Source of the DNA: Bombella dulcis
Lineage (GTDB): Bacteria; Pseudomonadota; Alphaproteobacteria; Acetobacterales; Acetobacteraceae
Assembly (NCBI RefSeq): GCF_026385505.1
Contig: NZ_JANIDV010000004.1
Span: 62,001 to 126,000 of the forward strand
DNA: 64,000 nt
Reading direction: 5' to 3'
Each line of letters starts with the position of its first letter. The first letter of the stretch is position 1. The position numbers and the translations under genes are program-made. Positions 39,217-46,933 of this stretch are shown piece after piece. Below the pieces are notes generated by a model. That model was not told the origin of the DNA and made no database searches. It worked only from the letters and a program-made list of their open reading frames with translations.

Positions 39217-41318
39217 CAGGGTCACTTCCTTCCATCATCTGGGCACCGTTCCTGCCGCTCTGGCTGCTCGTGACACTGGCGGTCATCTGCCTGCTACCCG
39301 GCCTTTATGGGGTTGTACGTGGCAGCCGGGGTGTTCTCTGGCGGACAGGAGCCATCCTTCTGGGGCTGTTCTGGCTGGCCAACCCCCGGCAGACACACCC
39401 CCACATGCAGACCCAGCCGCAGGATGCCCTCCTCGTGGTGGACATGTCGCCTTCCATGACCATCAGAGAGCGGCAGAAACTCATCCAGCAGGCCCGTAGC
39501 CAGCTGCTTCAGCAAGGCCAGAGGCTGCACGGCCTGACACTGCATCAGCTGGACGTATCAGGCGGACACGGACAGGGAACACGCCTCTTCGAGGCGATGG
39601 ACCATGCCGCCCTCTCGCTGAACAGTCCGACCGGTATCTTCCTGCTCACGGATGGCATGGACCACAACATTCCCGACCAGCTCCCGCCCTCCCTCCAGGA
39701 TGCGACAGGCCGTATCATTCCCCTGCACCTCCTGCTTTCCGCCAGAGGGGAAGAAACGGACCGGCGTCTGCGGGTCCTCAATGCTCCACCCTATGTCATC
39801 ATAGGACAGACAGCCCATATCCGCGTGCAGGTTGATGATCTGGGAACGTCCAACGGACAGCCGGTGGAGATTCTGGAGCATCGCCCTGATGGCCAGACGA
39901 ACGTCCTGGCCCACACACACAGTGGCCAGCCCGTGGAACTGGACGTACCCGTCACCCATGCCGGGATCACCCTGAAAGAACTGACAGCCTCCCCCCTGCC
40001 GGGCGAAGCCTCCCTGCGGAACAACAGCACGATCATCCGACTTCAGGGGGTGCGGGACAGGCTGCGGGTTCTGCTGGTCTCTGGCGTGCCCAACCAGGGT
40101 GCCCGTGTCTGGCGTACCCTGCTGAAGGCTGATCCATCCGTTGATCTGGTTCACTTCACCATCCTGCGCTCCCCGGATACGGAAGATGACACGCCACTTT
40201 CCGACCTCGCCCTGATCCCTTTCCCCACACACGAACTGTTTTCCCAGAAAATCAACAGTTTCGATCTCATCATTCTTGACGGCTTCCGCAACCAGAACAT
40301 CCTGCCGGAGAGCTATCTGGAAAACATCGCCCGCTATGTCCGCAAGGGGGGCGGACTGCTCGTGGTCGGCGGGCCGGAAATGACGCAGACAGGCACCCTT
40401 CAGGATACACCTGTGGGGTCTGTCCTGCCGGCCCATATTCCGGCAGACAACGCCATCATGACGCAGCCATTCGCTCCGAAGCGCACGGCCCTGGGGCTGT
40501 CCCATCCCGTCACGCAGGCCCTGCCTGAACATGGCCCGTGGGGAAGGGAATGGGGGCCGTGGTACAGGGCACTGCGCACCGACCAGACACAGGGACGCAC
40601 CCTGCTGGCCACGCCCTCCGGGTCCCCCCTGCTGGTGCTGGACCAGAGAGGTCAGGGCCGTGTAGCCATGCTGCTGTCTGACCAGATATGGCTCTGGTCC
40701 CGTGGCGAAAAAGGCGGCGGCCCACAGGCCGAACTGCTCCGCCGCCTCTCCCACTGGCTGATGAAAGAGCCGGAACTGGAAGAAAACCAGCTGGATGCCC
40801 GCATCGAACAGGGCCGCCTGACCGTCACCCGGACCAGCCTGACACCGCTGCATGACGTGCAGGCTGACATCATCGGCCCGGATGGCCACCATACGCCCCT
40901 CCCGCTTTCACCCAGCCCGGACCATCAGGGCCTCTGGTCAGGAAGCATGACCCTGCCCGTCCTCCCGGAACAGACCGGCCAGATATGGACCATCCAGCAG
41001 GGCGGGCTGAACACGACCGTCTCCCTGCCTGACACCAGCCCACTGGAAAATCAGGACCTCCGCAGCACCGCCACCAGACTGGCCCCGCTGGTTGCCAGAT
41101 CAGGTGGTGGCATCTTCTGGCTTGGTGCAGGTGGAACTCCGGACATAAGACAGGTAGCGGAAGGCCATGCTCTGCACGGGGCAGGCTGGGCCGGGCTGCC
41201 GCTCCATCAGGCACCTCTTGCCACTGACAGCACAAGCACGGCATTTCTGCCGGGATGGATCGCTCTTGTCCTCATTCTTGCACTGATGGGCCTTGGCTGG
41301 TGGCGTGAAGGACGGTAG
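39213..41318 (+). CDS. Membrane-anchored vWA / amidotransferase-like protein
   Basis: A 701-residue protein. Two membrane spans are at residues 8-30 and 42-57. A vWA-type segment then carries an intact MIDAS DMSPS at 77-81 and a FLLTDGMDH motif. A beta-rich periplasmic middle follows, then a class I glutamine-amidotransferase-like fold near 290-500 (LDGFRNQNILPESYLENIARYV, GGGLLVVGGPEM). A C-terminal span lies at about 675-695. No catalytic Cys-His pair is obvious. It is the last gene of the MoxR operon. The complex resembles Bat-type systems, whose function is unsettled. Confidence 0.82.
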   Translation: MTGSLPSIIWAPFLPLWLLVTLAVICLLPGLYGVVRGSRGVLWRTGAILLGLFWLANPRQTHPHMQTQPQDALLVVDMSPSMTIRERQKLIQQARSQLLQQGQRLHGLTLHQLDVSGGHGQGTRLFEAMDHAALSLNSPTGIFLLTDGMDHNIPDQLPPSLQDATGRIIPLHLLLSARGEETDRRLRVLNAPPYVIIGQTAHIRVQVDDLGTSNGQPVEILEHRPDGQTNVLAHTHSGQPVELDVPVTHAGITLKELTASPLPGEASLRNNSTIIRLQGVRDRLRVLLVSGVPNQGARVWRTLLKADPSVDLVHFTILRSPDTEDDTPLSDLALIPFPTHELFSQKINSFDLIILDGFRNQNILPESYLENIARYVRKGGGLLVVGGPEMTQTGTLQDTPVGSVLPAHIPADNAIMTQPFAPKRTALGLSHPVTQALPEHGPWGREWGPWYRALRTDQTQGRTLLATPSGSPLLVLDQRGQGRVAMLLSDQIWLWSRGEKGGGPQAELLRRLSHWLMKEPELEENQLDARIEQGRLTVTRTSLTPLHDVQADIIGPDGHHTPLPLSPSPDHQGLWSGSMTLPVLPEQTGQIWTIQQGGLNTTVSLPDTSPLENQDLRSTATRLAPLVARSGGGIFWLGAGGTPDIRQVAEGHALHGAGWAGLPLHQAPLATDSTSTAFLPGWIALVLILALMGLGWWREGR

Positions 41319-41444
41319 AACAGCAACAATCCTGTGGTGTGGCCTGTGCCTCTGGGAAATTGACAGGCCCTGCCAATGCCTGAGATGATGACATCCTCGG
41401 CTCCGTCCCCACAGCTGGTAGAAGAGAAGGCACTGTTCCCGATC

Positions 41445-42131
41445 ATGCGTCCATTGAGTTCATTCCTGCCCCGTCTCGCTTTTGCCATCGGTCTTTCAGC
41501 TCTTTCCGTTGCGGCTCTGCCCCACAGGGCACAGGCACAGTCTGCCAACGAGGCCGAGGCCGAGCAGGATGCCATGGACGCACAGAAACAGGCCGAGGCC
41601 CGCAAGGATGCCCGCCGTGCCGCCCCGCCTTCAGCCCTGCCCGGTGCGGACAGCGACAATGGCGACAACAGCCATGCCCGCATGGACGTGAACCCAACAG
41701 CCGCCCTCTTCGATGCCATCAACCGCGGGTCTCTCCTTGGTGCGAAAGAGGCATTGAGCCGGGGTGCGGACATCAATGCCCGCAACATACTGGACCAGAC
41801 ACCTCTGGACCTCGCCATTGATCTCGGCCGCAATGACATCATGTTCCAGCTTCTGTCCCTGCGGACCTATAATCCTGACGGCAGGCTTGTCACCAATGTC
41901 GAGCATGAAGACGCATCAGGCGGGCATATTTCCATCAACGGTCGGGCAGCCCTCACGGCCAAGGCCCCTCCCGTCGTGGAAGATCGTGGTCATCCCATTC
42001 CCTCCGTTGGCTTCCTCGGCTTCAATGGGCCTGCATCCCAGCGGCAGGGCAATCACCCCGTCCACACGGGCCGCGCCGTGGTTCACCGGGCAGCCCATCG
42101 CCGGTCAGCACATCAGCCTGCCCAGCCCTGA
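41445..42131 (+). CDS. Exported ankyrin-repeat protein
   Basis: A 228-residue protein from ATG 41445, chosen because it directly precedes a signal peptide (LAFAIGLSALSVAALPHRAQAQ); the frame is open from 41376. An Ala/Glu/Lys-rich stretch is followed by one to two ankyrin repeats at about residues 80-145 (ALFDAINRGSLLGAKEALSRG, ADINARNILDQTPLDLAI). After the conserved-looking GFLGFNG the last ~35 residues are His/Arg-rich and unlike the rest, so a frameshift near 42030-42050 cannot be excluded. Function unknown. It ends just before a strong terminator. Confidence 0.7.
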   Translation: MRPLSSFLPRLAFAIGLSALSVAALPHRAQAQSANEAEAEQDAMDAQKQAEARKDARRAAPPSALPGADSDNGDNSHARMDVNPTAALFDAINRGSLLGAKEALSRGADINARNILDQTPLDLAIDLGRNDIMFQLLSLRTYNPDGRLVTNVEHEDASGGHISINGRAALTAKAPPVVEDRGHPIPSVGFLGFNGPASQRQGNHPVHTGRAVVHRAAHRRSAHQPAQP

Positions 42132-42151
42132 CGGCCCGCTGGTCTTCCATG

Positions 42152-42190
42152 AAAAAGCCCTTCCCCGGCCTTGCCAGGGAAGGGCTTTTT
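42152..42190. terminator. Bidirectional rho-independent terminator
   Basis: AAAAAGCCCTTCCC (42152-42165) pairs perfectly with GGGAAGGGCTTTTT (42177-42190) around an 11-base loop. It serves the ankyrin gene on the plus strand and the small membrane gene/ccrM on the minus strand. Confidence 0.92.
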
Positions 42191-42209
42191 ACTGTCAGGC
42201 CCGACCGTT

Positions 42210-42413
42210 TCAGCCTGCTGCCATGATCGGCAGTGCGCTGTAATAGATGATCGAAATACCTGCAAAACAGAGAAGAAAAATCAGCAGGTCCCAGCAGAAA
42301 CAGACAAAAGCGGACCGCTGCTGGGGGCGCATAATGATGACGTGAAACAGGATGGCAAACACGACGGCGATGGCAGCAATGACCAGCCCGGTATATTTCT
42401 CGAACAGATACAT
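42210..42413 (-). CDS. Small two-span membrane protein downstream of ccrM
   Basis: A 67-residue protein with two hydrophobic segments (LVIAAIAVVFAILFHVIIM, residues 10-28, and LLIFLLCFAGISIIYYSALPI, about 43-63) and a basic loop between. A GA-rich ribosome binding site (AGAGGAAAGAGGG) lies directly upstream of the ATG. It is 30 bp beyond the ccrM stop on the same strand and ends at a strong terminator, so it is probably the last gene of the rnhB-ccrM operon. Family not recognised. Confidence 0.6.
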   Translation of the reverse strand: MYLFEKYTGLVIAAIAVVFAILFHVIIMRPQQRSAFVCFCWDLLIFLLCFAGISIIYYSALPIMAAG

Positions 42414-42443
42414 ACGTCCCTCTTTCCTCTGAAAAAGCTGTCC

Positions 42444-43529
42444 TCAGGCCGTCCGGCGCAGTTCGTGCGTCTCCTGCCGCAGCGTGTCAATGGGCAGGAA
42501 CTCACCATCCCGCTCAAAATGCCAGAATGTCCAGCCATTGCAGGAGGCCGCATTGGTGAGCAGCGCACCCAGCTTGTGAATGGACCCCCGATGCTGACCG
42601 GAAACAAGTGTTCCATCCGGCGAGACACGGGCCTTCAGGCGTCGATGGCGGTCATACACGACGGTACCCGCTGGCAGGCTGCCATTCTCCACGAAGGAAC
42701 CGAAAGGAATACGGGGAAGCTCCCTCTTGGCCGGGGTGATTTCCAGCTGCTCCGCCGAAAGGACTTCCACCCGCTCCAGACGGGCCTCTGCTGCCCTGAT
42801 GTAATCGGGATGACGCTCAATGGCGAGATAACGCCGCCCCAGCTTCTTGGCCACGGCAGGCGTCGTCCCTGTCCCGCAGAAAGGGTCCAGCACCACATCA
42901 TCCGCAATGGTCGAGGCCAGCAGGGTGCGATGCAGCAGGCTCTCCGGCTTCTGCGTTGGGTGCAGCTTCAGCCCGTGTTCATTCTTCAGACGCTCATTGC
43001 CCGTGCAGAGCGGCAGATACCAGTCTGAGCGCATCTGAAGGTCCTCATTCAGAGCCTTCATCGCCTGATAGTTGAAACGGTATCTGCTTTCCGGGCCACG
43101 GGCCGCCCAGATCAGCGTCTCATGGGCATTCGTAAAGCGGCGTCCCCGGAAATTCGGCATCGGGTTCGATTTCCGCCAGATGATGTCATTGAGTATCCAG
43201 AAGCCGAGGTCCTGCATGATCGTCCCGAGACGGAAAATATTGTGATAGGACCCGATCACCCAGATGGTACCATCCTTGTGCAGCAGACGGCGGGCCTCTC
43301 CCAGCCAGGCACGGGTAAACTGGTCATAGGCCTCATAACCGGTAAACTTGTCCCAGTCATCATCCACGCCATCCACCACGCTCTCATCAGGACGGCGCAG
43401 CTCTCCCCGCAGCTGGAGATTGTAGGGCGGGTCTGCAAACACGCAGTTCACGCTTGCATCAGGGAGGGTTCTCATCACCTCCACACATTCCCCACGTAAA
43501 ATCCTGTTCAGGGGCATATCCGCCTTCAT
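42444..43529 (-). CDS. ccrM: CcrM-type adenine-N6 DNA methyltransferase (GANTC)
   Basis: A 361-residue beta-class methyltransferase of the cell-cycle-regulated family. The catalytic DPPY is at residues 33-36 (FADPPYNLQLRGEL). The SAM-binding motif DPFCGTGTTPAVAKKLGRRY lies near 225. The C-terminal RAMA-type domain (about 275-355, ending GWTFWHFERDGEFLPIDTLR) is typical of CcrM. In alphaproteobacteria the enzyme methylates GANTC and helps time the cell cycle. Met5 (MPLNRIL) is an alternative start. It overlaps rnhB by 4 bp, a common alphaproteobacterial pair. Confidence 0.93.
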   Translation of the reverse strand: MKADMPLNRILRGECVEVMRTLPDASVNCVFADPPYNLQLRGELRRPDESVVDGVDDDWDKFTGYEAYDQFTRAWLGEARRLLHKDGTIWVIGSYHNIFRLGTIMQDLGFWILNDIIWRKSNPMPNFRGRRFTNAHETLIWAARGPESRYRFNYQAMKALNEDLQMRSDWYLPLCTGNERLKNEHGLKLHPTQKPESLLHRTLLASTIADDVVLDPFCGTGTTPAVAKKLGRRYLAIERHPDYIRAAEARLERVEVLSAEQLEITPAKRELPRIPFGSFVENGSLPAGTVVYDRHRRLKARVSPDGTLVSGQHRGSIHKLGALLTNAASCNGWTFWHFERDGEFLPIDTLRQETHELRRTA

Positions 43530-44161
43530 GCTGCGTGAACCTTTGCTGCGATCATCTGCTTCACAGGTGCGAAACTGCGCCTGTGATGGAGGGTTATTCC
43601 CTCTTCTTTCAGGCCTGTCAGATGATGTGCCGTGCCATAGCCAGCATTCCGCTCCCAGCCATAATCACCATACCGCACGGCAAGACGGGTCATCAGCCTG
43701 TCCCGCACGACCTTGGCCAGAATGGACGCCGCCGCAATGGACAGACTTTTTCCATCCCCCTTGATGACCGTTTCCACCCTGCAGGGCAGCTTCGGGGCAC
43801 GGTTGCCATCAATCAGGGCAGCAACCGGCCATTCCCCCAGCTCTTCAGCCAGACGGTACATGGCCCTCTGCATCGCCAGATGACAGGCCTGCCCGATATT
43901 CAGCCGGTCAATTTCAGGAACCGAAGCCGCCCCCAGAGCCGCACAGACCGTCTCATCAGCCAGCAGGGCGTCATAGGCTTTCTCACGTCGCCGGACTGTC
44001 AGTTTCTTGGAATCATCCAGCATCCCGGACAGGAGGGGAGACGGCAGCACACGGAACACCACCGCCGCAGCCACGACCGGCCCCGCCAGAGGGCCACGAC
44101 CAACCTCGTCCACACCGGCTACAAGCCCGTCATACTGTTCTTCGAGGCTGTAATCGGGCAT
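43526..44161 (-). CDS. rnhB: Ribonuclease HII
   Basis: A 211-residue endonuclease that cuts RNA in RNA/DNA hybrids and removes ribonucleotides from DNA. The first acidic pair is D18-E19 in GVDEVGRGPLAGPVV. LDDSKKL follows near residue 49, and the later catalytic aspartates lie in ALIDGN near 115 and in the SIAAASILAKVVRD stretch near 140. It is the first gene of the rnhB-ccrM pair. Confidence 0.95.
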   Translation of the reverse strand: MPDYSLEEQYDGLVAGVDEVGRGPLAGPVVAAAVVFRVLPSPLLSGMLDDSKKLTVRRREKAYDALLADETVCAALGAASVPEIDRLNIGQACHLAMQRAMYRLAEELGEWPVAALIDGNRAPKLPCRVETVIKGDGKSLSIAAASILAKVVRDRLMTRLAVRYGDYGWERNAGYGTAHHLTGLKEEGITLHHRRSFAPVKQMIAAKVHAA

Positions 44162-44271
44162 GGGGTTCCTCTTCCGCTCGCCTCAGACGGCACATCATTT
44201 ATTCGTGCCGATTCTGAATCACTCCGAGTCGAAAGAAAAGCCCCTTTTTAAAAATAAAATGAGTCAAGAGA

Positions 44272-44309
44272 GAAAAATGCACCTGCCATGCCGGGAAAGA
44301 CAGGCAGGT
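44272..44309 (-). terminator. Terminator of the GYF_2 gene
   Basis: ACCTGCC (44281-44287) pairs with GGCAGGT (44303-44309), and on the minus strand the stem is followed two bases later by TTTTT (A-run 44273-44277). It lies 20 bp past the stop of the leftward gene. Confidence 0.7.
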
Positions 44310-44328
44310 CCGCATTCTGCTTCATCCA

Positions 44329-45063
44329 TCAGAGCTGTATCTGTTCATCCGATGAAGACGGCGCATCAGAAGGCTGATCTTCTTTTCCGGCTCCCTGCTG
44401 CCCCTCATGTGCGGTTTCCGGTGTCTTCTGCGGGGCCGTGGCCGCAGGCCGCTCCGTCTGCTTCTGGCTCATGAGCAGCGGCTCAAAACCCGGCGGCGGA
44501 TTGGAGAGCAGAACGGCAGCCTCCAGAAACCCCAGAATCAGGCAGGCAGCGAACAGCCCGCCACCCCGGCGCAGCACCTTGCGGCGGCACCAGAAATACC
44601 CCGGCAGGAACAGCCACCACCAGAAGGAAGGAGGTTTCACCCCTGCACGATCCAGCGTCTGCCGGTCTTTTATCAGGGTGAGGAAAAGGATGGCGTAAAT
44701 ACAGAGGCCCGTCACGGGGCGGCCCGGTGTGACAGCCCAGTGTGTCCGCTGCCCCGCCATGAGCAGGAGAAGATCAACAAGCCCCGGCAACAGCATGAGC
44801 CACGCCCAGACGGACGACACGCTACCCGGCTCCTTCAGGGTGTCAGAGATGCCCTCGCACCGGTCTCCCCTCGTGAACAATATCTTCACACCAGCGGAAG
44901 GAGGCACCAATCCCGCCCTATCGGCAGGACACCACTCCGCTCCGAGACCCGGATGCCAGACGAGAGTCTGCGGGCAAATACGACGACGAACAATCAGCCG
45001 AATCACCTCGGCTTGCGACACCGGTCCGATCGGCTGACCATCACGCTCGTAATACCACTGCAT
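44329..45063 (-). CDS. Membrane protein with N-terminal GYF_2 domain
   Basis: A 244-residue protein. The N-terminal GYF_2 (DUF4339) domain is WYYERDGQPIGPVSQAEVIRL, then TLVWHPGLGAEW (residues 3-50). About three to four membrane spans follow between 85 and 185 (VWAWLMLLPGLVDLLLLM, VTGLCIYAILFLTLI, FWWWLFLPGYFW, LFAACLILGFLEAAVLL). The tail is Pro/Gln/Ser-rich and probably unstructured. GYF_2 domains are thought to mediate protein contacts; the role here is unknown. Confidence 0.75.
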   Translation of the reverse strand: MQWYYERDGQPIGPVSQAEVIRLIVRRRICPQTLVWHPGLGAEWCPADRAGLVPPSAGVKILFTRGDRCEGISDTLKEPGSVSSVWAWLMLLPGLVDLLLLMAGQRTHWAVTPGRPVTGLCIYAILFLTLIKDRQTLDRAGVKPPSFWWWLFLPGYFWCRRKVLRRGGGLFAACLILGFLEAAVLLSNPPPGFEPLLMSQKQTERPAATAPQKTPETAHEGQQGAGKEDQPSDAPSSSDEQIQL

Positions 45064-45092
45064 GATCCCTCTCTGGCCTCCCGTCCCATTCC

Positions 45093-45380
45093 CTAACCGC
45101 GCTTTCTGAAGAAGAGACGACCAATTACCAGCCCAACGAGGGCGACAATCCCCAACGAGACAAGCGGACGCTCCTGAATGAATGCTGTCACGGCCTCCAA
45201 ACGACTCTCATGGGCGTCATAGAGATCAGCGAATTCATGCTTCGCACGGCCACCAAACTGGTCGATCTTGCCACCCGCCTGCATGGCCGCATCACCGGAG
45301 ATCGCACCAACAGCATCCTTGACCCGGCCTTTGGCTTCCTGCACAAACCCTCCAGCTTTCATAGAAGTTGTATCAACCAT
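45093..45380 (-). CDS. CsbD-family stress protein with a C-terminal membrane anchor
   Basis: A 95-residue protein. The CsbD-like region is GFVQEAKGRVKDAVGAISGD ... GKIDQFGGRAKHEFADLYD (about residues 8-60). A hydrophobic segment, LVSLGIVALVGLVIGRLFF, and the basic end RKRG follow. CsbD-like proteins are abundant under general stress in many bacteria but their action is unknown. ATG 45380 is preferred because GGGAGAG lies 8 bp upstream; the frame is open to 45398. Confidence 0.78.
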   Translation of the reverse strand: MVDTTSMKAGGFVQEAKGRVKDAVGAISGDAAMQAGGKIDQFGGRAKHEFADLYDAHESRLEAVTAFIQERPLVSLGIVALVGLVIGRLFFRKRG

Positions 45381-45409
45381 GTCCATCTCTCCCATCAACG
45401 TCTCAGTAC

Positions 45410-45415
45410 ATTATA
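45410..45415 (-). promoter_or_regulatory. Perfect -10 box upstream of the CsbD gene
   Basis: TATAAT on the minus strand, 30 bp before the CsbD ATG. No good -35 (TTGACA-like) is found 16-18 bp upstream, nor a clear general-stress GGAAC motif. A GTAC-rich inverted repeat (45441-45461) lies further upstream and could bind a regulator. Confidence 0.35.
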
Positions 45416-45670
45416 CGTTAGCCTACCCGCGGGCCACTCCGTACCTTGTACGAACGAGTACCGCCCAAGGAATATGCACCCCACATGCGCGCTCTTCAAG
45501 GGGGGAGTTAAGCCTCTTCTGAGGGGAGAGAAAAATATATTTTTACAAAAAATACAGAATATTAAGCTGCAATTCTGCTCTACTCCCTCTACCATGCCCC
45601 GAGCTTCCTAGCAATGTGTTCGTATTATATATAGACTTTCACCGTCCCTACCACAGGAGTACCATACCAC

Positions 45671-46873
45671 ATGAGTGCTGCCCCATCTATGGAAACCGGT
45701 CCTGCCAGAAAGGGGAAGAAATGGTGGTTCGTCGGGGGTATCCTGCTACTGGTCGGCCTCTTTTTCATCCTGCACTCATACAACGGTGACAGACCGATCA
45801 CCCGCAGTCATGGCGAGGTGCCACAGGCCGTGGCCGTCGAGGCTGCCCACCGGGCGGACATGCCTGTCGTCCTGCAGCTACTCGGTACGGTTGTACCTGT
45901 CACCAACGTGACCATCACCCCCCGTGTCAGCGGGCATATCCTGGCCGTCTATTATCAGGAAGGACAGCATGTCCACCGTGGTGACGAGCTGGAACTGATC
46001 GACCCCCGCCCCTACGTCGCCACGCTGCACCAGTATCAGGGAACGCTGGATGCGGACCGTGCCCAGCTGGCCAAGGCCCGGGTGGACAATGCCCGTTACC
46101 AGAAACTGATAAAACAGAACTCCACCTCCGCCATGACGGCCCGGGACCAGGAATTCACCGTCAAGCAGCTGGAAGGACAGGTCGCCTTTGATGAGGCCAA
46201 TGTCCTCAATGCGGAGCTGAACCTCATGTACTGCCACATCATCGCCCCGGTGGATGGCAGGGTCGGCATCCGTGCGCTGGACGTCGGCAACTACGTCACT
46301 GTCGGCCAGTCCGGCGGCCTGACGACACTGACACAGATGCAGCCCATCTCCGTCATCTTCACCCTGCCCCAGAACAACCTGCCTGAAGTGCAGGAACAGC
46401 TGAACACCCATCCCCACCTGACTGTGGAAGCATGGAGCAGCGACAACACCCGCAAGCTCGCCTCAGGAACGGTCAATGCGCTGGACAGCCAGATCGACAC
46501 CGCCACGGGAACCGTGCGCCTGCGTGGCATTTTCCCCAATGAGAATGAACGCCTCTTCCCCAACGAGTTCGTCAATGCCCGCCTGCTGGTCCAGACCCTG
46601 AAGAATGCGCTTGTCGTCCCCGGCAGTGCCATACAGACAGGCCCTGACGGTGCCTTCGTCTATGTCGTGCAGAAGGACATGACCGTCGCCATCCGCCCCG
46701 TGGAGGTCGGCCATAATGACGACCACTATACCGTCATCAATTCCGGCATCCAGGAAGGGGACAGGGTCGTCACGGACGGCATCAACCATCTCCGCCCCGG
46801 CAGCAAGATCGTCATTGCGGCCGGTCCCGGCTCCACACTGGGCGGGGCCGACGCCCCGGCACGTCACCACTGA
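45671..46873 (+). CDS. RND efflux periplasmic adaptor, MdtA-like
   Basis: A 400-residue membrane fusion protein. An N-terminal anchor (WWFVGGILLLVGLFFILHSY, about residues 18-37) precedes the barrel-sandwich/lipoyl half-motifs VTNVTITPRVSGHILAVYY and IAPVDGRVGIRALDVGNYV. Between these lies the alpha-helical hairpin (about 110-170). Beta-barrel and membrane-proximal domains follow to about residue 385. It links the inner-membrane RND pumps to the outer-membrane channel encoded downstream. First gene of the operon; a run of AT just upstream (TATTATATATA near 45625) probably contains the promoter. Confidence 0.9.
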   Translation: MSAAPSMETGPARKGKKWWFVGGILLLVGLFFILHSYNGDRPITRSHGEVPQAVAVEAAHRADMPVVLQLLGTVVPVTNVTITPRVSGHILAVYYQEGQHVHRGDELELIDPRPYVATLHQYQGTLDADRAQLAKARVDNARYQKLIKQNSTSAMTARDQEFTVKQLEGQVAFDEANVLNAELNLMYCHIIAPVDGRVGIRALDVGNYVTVGQSGGLTTLTQMQPISVIFTLPQNNLPEVQEQLNTHPHLTVEAWSSDNTRKLASGTVNALDSQIDTATGTVRLRGIFPNENERLFPNEFVNARLLVQTLKNALVVPGSAIQTGPDGAFVYVVQKDMTVAIRPVEVGHNDDHYTVINSGIQEGDRVVTDGINHLRPGSKIVIAAGPGSTLGGADAPARHH

Positions 46874-46933
46874 TGAAGGTCAACACTCTCCACCCCCGCC
46901 TCCTGCCCGCACGCTGACCGGAACCATGAGCCT

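Noticed and set aside
45395..45595. 66-codon minus-strand frame upstream of the CsbD gene
   Set aside because: It overlaps the probable CsbD promoter and start, has a poorly spaced ribosome binding site and no coherent domain.
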